The notes beneath the pieces were generated by a model. That model did not search any database. It was not told the origin of the DNA and saw only the letters and a list, made by a program, of their open reading frames with translations. This document shows, piece after piece, positions 7,838 through 16,002 of a stretch of 30,870 bases of DNA. How positions within the stretch are numbered: position 1 is the first letter of the stretch; the number at the start of each line of letters is the position of its first letter. Source of the DNA: G020354785 sp964521285 (GTDB lineage: Bacteria > Bacteroidota > Bacteroidia > Bacteroidales > UBA10428); the NCBI GenBank assembly GCA_964521285.1, contig CAZFQS010000030.1:1-30870 (forward strand), in the 5' to 3' direction. The position numbers and the translations under genes are program-made.

Positions 7838-9274
7838 ATGAAATCCATACAAAAAGGTTATTCGAATAGTACTATTATGTTTTTTTTTATTGGGTTCTGC
7901 TTTTTTGCTTTTAATTATAAAGCTACATGCCAGCCCAAAGATTACAAAGAAGTATCAGTATATCTGACTGCCAAAACTACCGGCCATCTGTTGGCTGATC
8001 GGGGACGCCGTGCCTTTGAGCCCCTGGATCAGCCTGATGAAAATTATCCGACTATAATGATTGATATTGATAAGACCTTCCAGACTATTGAAGGTTTCGG
8101 CGGGGCGTTTACAGATGCAAGCGCGATTAACTTTGCAAAATTATCAGAAGAAAAACAGGAAGAATTTTTAAAGGCGTGTTTTGATCCTGATGAGGGGAAT
8201 GCCTATACATTGTGCAGAACTACTATCCATAGTTGTGATTATTCTTCGGAAATATACACATATGCAGAAAAGAAAGGCGACAAAGAACTGAAACATTTTT
8301 CAATAGAACACGATCTGAAATACCGCGTACCATTAATTAAAAGGGCACTTGAGACGGCCAACGGGAATGTCAAAATTTATGCTTCACCGTGGAGCCCCCC
8401 TGCCTGGATGAAAACAAATAATGACATGCTTCATGGAGGTAAACTTAAACCTAAATATTTTCAAACATGGGCTGATTATTTTGTTAAATATGTAAAAGCC
8501 TATGAGAAAGAGGGAATCCCTATATGGGGCTTAACGGTCCAAAACGAGCCAATGGCTGTACAGGTTTGGGAATCGTGTATTTTTACCGCCGAAGAAGAAC
8601 GGGACTTTGTAAGGGATTATCTGGGGCCAACACTGAAAAACAATGGTTTATCTGATTTGAAACTGATGATCTGGGACCACAACCGGGGCATTATGTATCA
8701 ACGCGCTGAGGTAGTGTATGATGATCCTGAAGCATCTCAATATGTTTATGGTATGGCATTTCATTACTATGTAGGGGACCATTTTGACAATGTACGGATG
8801 GTCCATGATGCATTTCCTGATAAAAAGTTAATCTATACCGAAGCGGGTATGGGTGGAGATTGGGAAACCGGAGTACGCGTCGCTAAAAATATGATCATTG
8901 ATTTGAACAACTGGACTAATGGCTGGACATATTGGAACTTACTTCTGGATGAAAATCGCGGTCCCCGGCATGCAGGTGGTCTCGGTGGAACCAGTATTGT
9001 GACAGTAGACACTAAAACGGATGAACTCATTTTTCATCCTCCTTTTTACTACTTCGGACACTTTTCCCGGTTTATCAAACCTGGTGCTAAACGGATTGCC
9101 TGTACTTCCAATAGTGATGATTTTTTAGCAACAGCTTTTATCAACCCTAATGATGAAGTGGCAGTCGTGATTCTAAATCTGAGTAATGCTGATCGTATCT
9201 TTCAGCTATGGGTGGATGGTAAAGCTCTGAAATATACAGCTCCACCGCAATCCATAATTACAATGGTATTCTAG
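7838..9274 (+). CDS. GH30-family glycoside hydrolase
   Basis: This 478-residue protein has an N-terminal hydrophobic export segment at about residues 12-32. GH30 landmarks occur in order: IEGFGGAFTDASA (84-96), YASPWSPPAWMK (181-192), acid/base Glu237 in GLTVQNEP, nucleophile Glu335 in IYTEAG, and YWNLLLDENRGPRHAGG, with a C-terminal beta domain to the end. The length fits a single-module GH30. Members include glucosylceramidases, beta-1,6-glucanases, and xylan- or fucose-active enzymes; the WESCIFTAEEERDFVRDYLG segment is common in Bacteroidota GH30s. An unusually good Shine-Dalgarno-like GGAGGAAAATA precedes the ATG, supporting this start. It is the last gene of the operon and probably works with the GH5 enzyme on a branched or mixed beta-glucan. 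The substrate is inferred, not shown. Confidence 0.92.
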   Translation: MKSIQKGYSNSTIMFFFIGFCFFAFNYKATCQPKDYKEVSVYLTAKTTGHLLADRGRRAFEPLDQPDENYPTIMIDIDKTFQTIEGFGGAFTDASAINFAKLSEEKQEEFLKACFDPDEGNAYTLCRTTIHSCDYSSEIYTYAEKKGDKELKHFSIEHDLKYRVPLIKRALETANGNVKIYASPWSPPAWMKTNNDMLHGGKLKPKYFQTWADYFVKYVKAYEKEGIPIWGLTVQNEPMAVQVWESCIFTAEEERDFVRDYLGPTLKNNGLSDLKLMIWDHNRGIMYQRAEVVYDDPEASQYVYGMAFHYYVGDHFDNVRMVHDAFPDKKLIYTEAGMGGDWETGVRVAKNMIIDLNNWTNGWTYWNLLLDENRGPRHAGGLGGTSIVTVDTKTDELIFHPPFYYFGHFSRFIKPGAKRIACTSNSDDFLATAFINPNDEVAVVILNLSNADRIFQLWVDGKALKYTAPPQSIITMVF

Positions 9275-9323
9275 CAGGAATATCATAGGCAGGTGGAGGC
9301 GGGTAGTCTCTTTTTAACGTATT

Positions 9324-11306
9324 TCAATCTTTAATGCATCGGACAGCGTGTCCAAAATTCTTATAGTATTCATTCCTGTAAACCGCGGCATTATCATAAA
9401 GTAAAAGTCGTGTCCAGGCCTGAGAATCAAGGGAAGTAGTACTCCAGTAACATGCACCTGTGTTCATATTGACAAAAGAATTAGCATTTGTTCGATGGCC
9501 ACCAGCTAACGCGGTAAAACCACTTGCATTTGTCGCACCGGTATTCGGACTGGCCCAGTATGCAGTACCGATTTCCTTCAGTTTTCCTCCCTCGTCAGTT
9601 CCCCGCCATCCTTCATTATTGGCTTCACTCTCACTCATACCAAGGTATATTTCCAGTTGTTTCCATTCTTCATCGCTGGGTACATGCCAGCCAGCCGGGC
9701 ATACACCCTGTATTCCGCTTGGATTGGCATCACTGCTGGAAGCTCCGTTCATAACCGCGGCCCATGTATATAATAATCCATATACATTTTTATTGGCTGG
9801 ATTGTCGCCATAAACAAACCAGTATTTTGTATTATAATCCCCGGAAATATTAGTAATCCCTGTTCCGTCAATAAGAGATGTTCCGTTTGAATAACGGGTT
9901 GTTTTAAGGTTTTCTGCCATCCATATTTGTTCTCCAATTTGAACAGTTGCATAAGAATTGCCGTCATAATCGCTGACTTTGGAATTATCCCACATTGTTT
10001 TAAAGGATATATGATCACCATAGGAAGTGCCGACGCTATTTGTCGCATATGCCCTTAAATAATATTTGGTTCCGGGTGATAATCCTGTTATATTACTGGT
10101 AAATGATCCTGTGCCACTGCCATTACTTTTATGTGAGTCAGACAGTGTCGGATTTTCATAAATACTCCAGCATACTCCCCGGTCTGTTACAGCTGATCCT
10201 CCGTCATCAGTAATATTTCCTCCGCTCAAGGCAGATGTTGCTGTTATTGAGCTTGCCGAAGTGGTTGTCAAAACCGGAAGCCCGGCTGTCTGAAGGGTTG
10301 CAAAGCTGACATTGTTACCATATGAGGTACCGGTGCTATTTGTTGCATAGGCTCTTACATAATAATTTGTGTTAGGGGACAACCCGGTAATATTACTTGT
10401 AAATGATCCTGTGCCACTGCCGTCATTTGTATACGAGTCAGACAGTGTCGGATTTTCATAAATACTCCAGCATACACCACGGTCTGTCACAACAGATCCT
10501 CCGTCATCGGTAATATTTCCTCCGCTCCGCGCAGATGTTTCTGTTATTAAGCTTACAGAAGTGGTTGTCAATACCGGTAACTCAGGCTCCTGAAGGGTTG
10601 TAAAGCTAATATAGTTACCATATGCGGTTCCTGCACTATTTGTAGCATAGGCTCTTATATAATAAAGAACATCTGGTGATAAACCAACTAATAAGCTTTG
10701 AAAGGAGCCTGTTGAATCCCTGGAACCTAATGAGGACCTATTGTTAACGTCAATTGTTGGTGTTGCTGTTTCACTGGACCAGCAGTGTCCGTGCTGTGTT
10801 ACCGAGGATGCACCATCACCGAGGTTATTAAGATTGCCGGAGATTGTTGCACTTGATGTTGTTAAATCGGCAATACTTCCGGTAGTTACAACCGGCAGAC
10901 TTACTGATAAAGTGGGGAATGACAGAGTATTACTGTAAGCAATTTTATCGGATTTATGAACATAAGCCCTGGCATAATATTTTGTGTCAGGCATAAGATC
11001 TTTAATAGTGCTGCTGAATGGGCCGGGGACACTTACAGGTCCCTGTTCTGTTATATCTTCATTGTCATCCAGAGTAGGTTCTGCACTTGTAGACCAGCAA
11101 TACCCGTGTTGCTCAATGCCATTTCCTATATCTATTATTGTTGCATGTGCCTTGGCTGATGTACTTGAAATATCTGAGATACTATCATTTCTCACTGCCA
11201 TAATTCTTTCTTCCTCTTTCTTACATGATGAACAGGCAGAAATAATTATAAATAAAATAGTCAGTACCTTTAAACCCGGTATTAAACGCTTTATTGATGG
11301 CTGCAT
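9324..11306 (-). CDS. Surface lipoprotein with four ~100-residue repeats and a FISUMP domain
   Basis: This 660-residue lipoprotein has a lipobox ISAC with Cys25. Four fibronectin-like modules follow at about 36-133, 138-238, 243-338 and 343-438. Each contains a GYCWS or GVCWS strand, a GTGSFTSNI-type strand and YYVRAYATNS. Residues about 445-660 match the Fibrobacter succinogenes major paralogous (FISUMP) domain: IGEQIWMAENLKTTRYSNG, YGLLYTWAAVM, CPAGWHVPSDEEWKQLE, GFTALAGGHR, YWSTT and a final AVRCIKD. This C-type-lectin-like fold is thought to be a surface or binding module; no catalytic role is established. The gene converges on the GH30 gene with a 49-base gap. It shares a strand with the membrane protein and protease genes upstream, 170 bases away, and may be co-transcribed with them. 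Confidence 0.85.
   Translation of the reverse strand: MQPSIKRLIPGLKVLTILFIIISACSSCKKEEERIMAVRNDSISDISSTSAKAHATIIDIGNGIEQHGYCWSTSAEPTLDDNEDITEQGPVSVPGPFSSTIKDLMPDTKYYARAYVHKSDKIAYSNTLSFPTLSVSLPVVTTGSIADLTTSSATISGNLNNLGDGASSVTQHGHCWSSETATPTIDVNNRSSLGSRDSTGSFQSLLVGLSPDVLYYIRAYATNSAGTAYGNYISFTTLQEPELPVLTTTSVSLITETSARSGGNITDDGGSVVTDRGVCWSIYENPTLSDSYTNDGSGTGSFTSNITGLSPNTNYYVRAYATNSTGTSYGNNVSFATLQTAGLPVLTTTSASSITATSALSGGNITDDGGSAVTDRGVCWSIYENPTLSDSHKSNGSGTGSFTSNITGLSPGTKYYLRAYATNSVGTSYGDHISFKTMWDNSKVSDYDGNSYATVQIGEQIWMAENLKTTRYSNGTSLIDGTGITNISGDYNTKYWFVYGDNPANKNVYGLLYTWAAVMNGASSSDANPSGIQGVCPAGWHVPSDEEWKQLEIYLGMSESEANNEGWRGTDEGGKLKEIGTAYWASPNTGATNASGFTALAGGHRTNANSFVNMNTGACYWSTTSLDSQAWTRLLLYDNAAVYRNEYYKNFGHAVRCIKD
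10010..10609 (-). repeat. Two tandem 300-bp repeat units within the FISUMP lipoprotein gene
   Basis: Units 10010-10309 and 10310-10609 align with an exact 300-base offset and no length change. They share long identical blocks; for example 10135-10175 equals 10435-10475 (41 bases). A third, more diverged unit begins at 10610. They encode protein residues of roughly 233-433. The DNA-level identity is higher than ordinary Fn3 modules need, implying recent duplication or gene conversion. Confidence 0.85.
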
Positions 11307-11320
11307 CTTAATATTAAGAT
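11305..11320 (-). promoter_or_regulatory. 16-bp palindrome overlapping the FISUMP gene start codon
   Basis: ATCTTAATATTAAGAT is a perfect palindrome whose last two bases (read on the minus strand) are the AT of the ATG. It could be an operator, or an A/T-rich accident of the leader. No family of binding protein can be named. Confidence 0.3.
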
Positions 11321-11476
11321 TTTAAAAATTGATTTAAGATAATAGTGATATGGTTTATAACTTGCTACCAGATTTAAGAATAACAAATTTAAGTGAATAT
11401 AAGACCAATATCAAAATAAATTAAATATTAGTTGGTATACTCTTCTCCATAAAGTGCAGATGTATGCCAGCATTAA

Positions 11477-11821
11477 TTAATACCATTTATCCAGAAATTT
11501 TCGTTTTTGTTTTGCAGCTTCCCCTGCTGTCCCCACTACTTCTGGAGCCCGTGGATTTCCTGCCATCTGCATAATTCCTGTGGAATTAGCATATATGAAA
11601 AATCCGTTTATTATTCCAATTAAAAAATCTACCGGTTTATATTCCGGTGTCAGAAAAACACCAAATATGGCAATAATCATTGCTATTACCAGACCAAACC
11701 ATTTTAAATTCCACGAAAAAGCATATTGTATGGCGTTGGTGACAATGGTTGTAATTAGAGTAGCTCCTGCCAGAGTAAGCATACTTTCTACCGTAAAAAA
11801 TTCATTTGGTATTTCCATCAT
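11477..11821 (-). CDS. Small holin-like membrane protein
   Basis: This 114-residue protein was not assigned to a family. Three hydrophobic segments are visible at about residues 13-33 (LTLAGATLITTIVTNAI), 38-57 (LKWFGLVIAMIIAIFGVFL) and 64-84 (VDFLIGIINGFFIYANSTGI). A polar, basic C-terminal tail ends KQKRKFLDKWY. The size, three segments and charged tail recall phage holins, but there is no phage context and the resemblance is only topological. It starts 34 bases after the stop of the large protease gene on the same strand, so the two are likely one transcript. It could be a membrane partner for export, release or anchoring of the leaderless protease. A downstream gap of 170 bases leads to the FISUMP lipoprotein gene. 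Confidence 0.7.
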   Translation of the reverse strand: MMEIPNEFFTVESMLTLAGATLITTIVTNAIQYAFSWNLKWFGLVIAMIIAIFGVFLTPEYKPVDFLIGIINGFFIYANSTGIMQMAGNPRAPEVVGTAGEAAKQKRKFLDKWY

Positions 11822-11855
11822 GTCAGAATTAAAAGATTAATAAATTACTAATTGT

Positions 11856-13712
11856 TTATATTTCTTTTTCAATATTTTTCATCAGGCTACGGGTCCCTGA
11901 TAAGGTAGCTTTATCAAATATCTTGTCTTCATTTGCTTTGAGCTGGCCGAATAATTCAACAGCTTTTACTGCCTTAGCCTTTCTGATTTGAAATTTTCCT
12001 TCCTTATATGATATAAAATCACGTGAGAGGTTTATAGCCAGACAACGGGTAATATAAGCTACCAGTGGATCAGTGATGATCTTTGCTATTCCTTGCCTGC
12101 GAATCCTCACTTCTTTAAGTTTTGATTCCGCATCTTTTAAATAATCGGAACCACCAAGAGCTAAATAATATCCTACATCTTTATTGAAAATTTTCAACGC
12201 ATCAATTTCCTCTTCCCTGGTTTTAGGATATTCAATCCTTATAAATAAGGGTTCTGATTTTACCACATAATTATAATTCCCGCTATATATTGATAGTACA
12301 GCTGTAATTTCATAGGTCCCCGGTTCAGCAAAGGTGAAACCTGAAGAACCAAATGTTAAATTTACATTGTTTGACATGGATTGACCGGGATCCAGAATAT
12401 CATTGATATAATTACCGATGTCGTAGCACCTTGATATAATCGGCTTAAACTTAACGGTCCGGCCATCCCCGGTTATTGCCTGTCTTCTGACCAGGATTTC
12501 CAAGAATCCGGTTTTTGGATCAAGATAAAAAGCCGGAATATTTATTGGCTCGGAACCTTTATTAACAAGACTTACGGACAGAAACACAGGGGTCCCGAAT
12601 CCGAATAAGTGACCGGTTGGAGGGGGGCTTAATAGTAATTCAAGATCACTTAAAGGAACCTCAGGAGCGTATGGTGAGTATCCCCCTGTACCTTCATACC
12701 AGTATTTAATAGTATGAAATTCGGCTCCGCCCGGTATAATTTTTGACCATGGCGCATGACGCATAAATTTAATTTCATCCTCATCAAAAGTAAAGCGAAA
12801 GTCTTTCCAGTATTTATTAATATTATTCCCACCCAGATACCGCCAGTCATAGTTCATAAAGGAAGTGGAGTCTGCCCTGCCCACCTCGCGTTCAAAACGA
12901 TGTACAAGATTTAATGCGTGTCCCAGCTCATGGACAATAGTCTGGATACATTTTCTTTTAATCCCGGCAGGATGTCCTGTTATAGCACCCAGAAATACTG
13001 CAACTCCCTGCCTCGGTAAATTATTTAAATCTAATACGCCTGTGTCAAACATTATCCCCAGTAGTCCGGTTAATTTTGCTTTTGAAAGCAAAAGCAGATG
13101 TAACATCCAGTCTCTTCTATCTAATGATTCGTCTGCAAATTGGCTCATCAGTGCATGTAATTGAGCATCATCCCATCCTGATATTGTTGCTGGAATATTA
13201 TCCCGTTCACCTGCCTTGATTAATTTTATGCCGGCATTTTCAAAGCATGAATCTACAGTAACAGTCTTTCCTTCAAATTCATATGACGGAATCTCCATTA
13301 CATTTTCTTCCTGTTCAGTTTCCATACCTATTTTTCTGAAATAGCTGTGTTGCCATTGTGCAGTTAATAAAATGGGGTAATTTGAGGGCAGCTCATAAAG
13401 ATGATCCTCCAGCTTTAATTCAATATAAATTTGTACATCGGAAAAGGGTGTAAAAGTCAGTTTACCCCTGGTTGTTTTTTCATCTTTATCCTCACAAATT
13501 ACTTCAAAAAAATTTTGCGATTCTGACAGTTCAGCGCCCGGATTCGTCCTGAGTGACGCCAGATATACCTTATTTTCGCCTGAAATACTAAATATATCCA
13601 TGCTGATAATGCCAGTTCCCTTAATATCAATCCTTAAATCTGATTTAAGCTGATCATTTGACGCACTATACAAACCGTCTTTTAGGTTAGGTGTTTGATT
13701 TTTGCTGGCCAT
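11856..13712 (-). CDS. Leaderless metzincin-like zinc metalloprotease, 618 aa
   Basis: Residues 258-274 contain the zinc-binding sequence HELGHALNLVH (His261, Glu262, His265, His271). SFMNYDW follows, with Met286 as a plausible Met-turn, which points to a metzincin-like peptidase. The usual glycine at position eight of the motif is Asn268. Residues 1-125 look beta-rich. About 335-500 resembles an Ig-like or CARDB-like sandwich (VFLSVSLVNKGSEPINI, then FAEPGTYEITAVLSIYSG). The last 110 residues are helical and charged. There is no signal peptide, lipobox or T9SS tail, unusual for such a domain layout; the start MASKNQTPNL is polar. It is followed by a holin-like gene and faces a divergent XRE regulator gene across 220 bases with palindromes. 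It may be a toxin, an effector exported by an unusual route, or an intracellular protease. Function is unknown beyond probable proteolysis. Confidence 0.75.
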   Translation of the reverse strand: MASKNQTPNLKDGLYSASNDQLKSDLRIDIKGTGIISMDIFSISGENKVYLASLRTNPGAELSESQNFFEVICEDKDEKTTRGKLTFTPFSDVQIYIELKLEDHLYELPSNYPILLTAQWQHSYFRKIGMETEQEENVMEIPSYEFEGKTVTVDSCFENAGIKLIKAGERDNIPATISGWDDAQLHALMSQFADESLDRRDWMLHLLLLSKAKLTGLLGIMFDTGVLDLNNLPRQGVAVFLGAITGHPAGIKRKCIQTIVHELGHALNLVHRFEREVGRADSTSFMNYDWRYLGGNNINKYWKDFRFTFDEDEIKFMRHAPWSKIIPGGAEFHTIKYWYEGTGGYSPYAPEVPLSDLELLLSPPPTGHLFGFGTPVFLSVSLVNKGSEPINIPAFYLDPKTGFLEILVRRQAITGDGRTVKFKPIISRCYDIGNYINDILDPGQSMSNNVNLTFGSSGFTFAEPGTYEITAVLSIYSGNYNYVVKSEPLFIRIEYPKTREEEIDALKIFNKDVGYYLALGGSDYLKDAESKLKEVRIRRQGIAKIITDPLVAYITRCLAINLSRDFISYKEGKFQIRKAKAVKAVELFGQLKANEDKIFDKATLSGTRSLMKNIEKEI

Positions 13713-13820
13713 AATAAAAAGTTTAATTTATAGAACTATTAATAAATATAATTTATTGCAGTGCTGAGACTTTACGCTTCAATATCATTCAAATTTGTGA
13801 AATTATTACAAGTGTTCAAG

Positions 13821-13834
13821 ACACCAATTGGTGT
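13821..13834. promoter_or_regulatory. 14-bp perfect palindrome, candidate operator
   Basis: ACACCAATTGGTGT is a perfect palindrome in the divergent region between the protease gene and the XRE regulator gene, and runs into a T tract on the plus strand. With no loop it would be a poor terminator. Its position suits a binding site for the adjacent regulator, which is inference. Confidence 0.45.
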
Positions 13835-13839
13835 TTTTT

Positions 13840-13857
13840 TTTGCTAAAATCAGCAAA
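13840..13857. promoter_or_regulatory. Second inverted repeat in the divergent region
   Basis: TTTGCT and AGCAAA are 6-bp arms separated by six bases, starting six bases after the ACACCAATTGGTGT palindrome. It may be a second, unrelated operator or part of a composite site. Short arms in AT-rich DNA make chance quite possible. Confidence 0.3.
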
Positions 13858-13932
13858 TAATGCAAACCATGAAGTAACCTTTTTCTGATTAATGTTATTA
13901 ATATTTAATATAAGGTTATAATAATATCTTTT

Positions 13933-14184
13933 ATGGAAAAAGTGCTCAGATACAAAATCAATTTTCAAAAGAAAATCGGGCAAAAAATCCGTTTTTATCG
14001 TACAAGTAAGGGTATGTCCCAGGAAGACCTGGCTGTTAAATGCAATAACCACAAGACACAGATTGCCAGAATCGAACAGGGCAAAAGAAATTGTGGAATA
14101 TTTACTTTAAAATCTATCTGCGATATTCTTGAAATCGAACTTTCTGATCTCTTTAACGAGGATTTTTATTGTCGCAAGTATTGA
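13933..14184 (+). CDS. XRE-family helix-turn-helix regulator
   Basis: This 83-residue protein is essentially one Cro/C1-type DNA-binding domain at about residues 15-74: IGQKIRFYRTSKGMSQEDLA, then the recognition region NNHKTQIARIEQGKRN, then LKSICDILEIELSDLF. Such single-domain proteins usually repress their own promoter and a neighbouring cluster. The gene is divergent from the metalloprotease gene, with palindromes at 13821-13857 between them, so it is the obvious candidate to control that cluster. The next plus-strand gene starts 113 bases downstream, with another inverted repeat (14223-14238) in the gap. There is no sensor domain, so any signal must come from a ligand, a partner or proteolysis. 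Confidence 0.88.
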   Translation: MEKVLRYKINFQKKIGQKIRFYRTSKGMSQEDLAVKCNNHKTQIARIEQGKRNCGIFTLKSICDILEIELSDLFNEDFYCRKY

Positions 14185-14222
14185 CAATCGGTTTAATTTA
14201 ATGGTATTTTTTCTTATATTTA

Positions 14223-14238
14223 AAGTTAGCAGGCTAAC
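14223..14238. promoter_or_regulatory. Inverted repeat upstream of the propeller-transglutaminase gene
   Basis: AGTTAGC and GCTAACT are perfect 7-bp arms separated by two bases, 59 bases upstream of the ATG at 14298. The near-zero spacer suggests a dimeric protein binding site rather than an RNA hairpin. It does not resemble the palindrome at 13821, so a different protein would be needed. Confidence 0.4.
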
Positions 14239-14297
14239 TGTGTCTTTATAAAATTGAAACTTAAGAGGACTAACAAAACCATTAATAAGCAAAGAAA

Positions 14298-15920
14298 ATG
14301 TTAAGAATTATAAGGAATACTATTTTAATAATTGCAATTTTTTTTAATTGCCAGAATTTGAAGGCTCATCCCGGGAAAATCGTTAAGTCTTTTCCATTAC
14401 CGGGGAAATTTTGTACCGGACTGGCTTTTGATGGAAATCATATCTGGGTGGCGGATTATAAAGCAGACTTAATCTATAAACTTGATCCGGCATCCGGAGT
14501 TGTCCTGCACCAAATTCCCTCACCTGGTTTCTGGCCAATGGGGCTGGCCTGGGACGGACAATACCTCTGGAATATAGACAAGAAACAAAAGAAAATATTC
14601 AAAATTGATTCACACGACGGAACTATCTTATGGACTATCGAAGCACCTTCTGATTATCCCGAAGGATTAACATGGGATGGTAACACTCTATGGGTGGGTG
14701 ATGCTATGGAAAATACTATTATGAAAATTGATTTGAGTGACGGCACTGCCGTTAAAAAACTTGACGGTCCTGCAAAATCAGTAAACGGTCTGACTTATGA
14801 CGGACAATACCTGTGGAGCAGTGATCGGTATTTCGATGAAATATATATGATTGATCCAGAATCAGGTGATGTAATTATTATTATTGATTCTCCCGGCCTT
14901 TATTCCAGGGGTCTTGCATGGGACAGTAATTATCTCTGGAATGTGGACTGCCAAAACGATTCCTTATATCAGATTATCCATCATGATGACGAAGTATTTC
15001 AGTTGAATGATACCCGGAAGGCACAAATTACATTTACACACCAGGTTAAGGTAAACGGACAGGGAAAACTGAATAATCTTGATGTTTTCATTGCGATACC
15101 TGAGAACATGCCCCAGCAGAAGATTTTGAATAAATCATTTGCTCCGCAAAACTATACATTGAAAAAAGACCGCTGGCAACAGCCTGTAGCTGCATTTAAT
15201 TATAAGAATATCCAGTCAAATGAGACAGTGCAGTCAGTTATGGTGGTTGAGGCAGAAATTTCTGCTATACGCTATTTCATTTTTCCGGATGAGGTAGGCC
15301 CCCTGAAATCTATTCCCCCTGAAATCTCACAGTTATATACTGCTAACGGCAGCAAGTACATGACAGATGATCCATACATACAAAAGCTTGCCAATGAAAT
15401 TGTCGGCGACGAAACAAATCCCTACCGGATGGCTCGCAGGATTTTCAATTTTGTACGCAATAACCTGGAATACAAACTTGAGGGTGGCTGGAATGTAGCA
15501 CCTGTTGTTTTGCAACGGGGTACAGGTTCATGTTCGGAATATACATTCAGTTTTATATCTTTATGCCGTGCAGCCGGTTTACCTGCTAGGTATGCAGGTT
15601 CACTCGTAGTACGTGGTGACGATGCCAGTCTGGATGAATATTTCCACCGCTGGCCGGAGATTTACCTGCCAAATTATGGATGGGTACCTATTGATCCCCA
15701 GGGGGGTGATAAACCCTCAGCGCGCGATCAGGCCAGATGTATAGGTAACTTGCCTAACCGGTTCCTGATAACTACACAAGGAGGCGGTGATTCTGAATAT
15801 TTAGGGTGGTATTACAATCATAATGAGAAGTACGAGACTGAACCACAAGTTGAGGTTAATATTGAGGCATTCGGAGAATGGGAACCTCTTTTTAAATCAC
15901 AAATTAGTAATGCACCCTGA
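14298..15920 (+). CDS. Exported protein with five 41-residue propeller-like repeats and a transglutaminase-like domain
   Basis: This 540-residue protein has a signal peptide at about residues 1-23. Five repeats of exactly 41 residues begin at Gly41, 82, 123, 164 and 205, each with GLxWDGxxLW followed by an acidic turn and an I-x-K-I-D strand, as in YncE/NHL-type beta-propellers. A beta-rich linker (240-340) leads to a transglutaminase-like papain-fold domain at about 365-510. Its likely triad is Cys412 in GTGSCSEY, His450 in EYFHRWPEIYLP and Asp466 in WVPIDPQGGD. Such domains in bacteria act as cysteine proteases, peptidases or amide-forming enzymes on the envelope. The combination suggests a periplasmic or surface enzyme with a binding platform. 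It is monocistronic, preceded by an inverted repeat and followed by a long hairpin at 16009-16056. Confidence 0.85.
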   Translation: MLRIIRNTILIIAIFFNCQNLKAHPGKIVKSFPLPGKFCTGLAFDGNHIWVADYKADLIYKLDPASGVVLHQIPSPGFWPMGLAWDGQYLWNIDKKQKKIFKIDSHDGTILWTIEAPSDYPEGLTWDGNTLWVGDAMENTIMKIDLSDGTAVKKLDGPAKSVNGLTYDGQYLWSSDRYFDEIYMIDPESGDVIIIIDSPGLYSRGLAWDSNYLWNVDCQNDSLYQIIHHDDEVFQLNDTRKAQITFTHQVKVNGQGKLNNLDVFIAIPENMPQQKILNKSFAPQNYTLKKDRWQQPVAAFNYKNIQSNETVQSVMVVEAEISAIRYFIFPDEVGPLKSIPPEISQLYTANGSKYMTDDPYIQKLANEIVGDETNPYRMARRIFNFVRNNLEYKLEGGWNVAPVVLQRGTGSCSEYTFSFISLCRAAGLPARYAGSLVVRGDDASLDEYFHRWPEIYLPNYGWVPIDPQGGDKPSARDQARCIGNLPNRFLITTQGGGDSEYLGWYYNHNEKYETEPQVEVNIEAFGEWEPLFKSQISNAP

Positions 15921-16002
15921 TCACTTTCAATAATTCTATTAAACATTTTTAATACTTTTTTACTATATATTTTCGTACCTGACTGATCCATTGCTTTACT
16001 TG

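Noticed and set aside
9275..9323. Terminator between the convergent GH30 and FISUMP genes
   Set aside because: No inverted repeat of useful length was found in the 49-base gap, only a short T-run.
9324..9990. FISUMP domain as a diversity-generating-retroelement target
   Set aside because: C-type-lectin-like folds can be such targets, but no reverse transcriptase gene, template repeat or accessory gene is present in the window.
10010..10900. Regular repeats as a possible CRISPR array
   Set aside because: Units are 300 bases long, in frame, and encode Fn3-like protein modules; there are no short repeats with unique spacers.
11477..14184. Prophage lysis module (holin plus lytic enzyme plus repressor)
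   Set aside because: There is no endolysin, structural, integrase or terminase gene nearby, and the large protein is a zinc protease rather than a peptidoglycan hydrolase.
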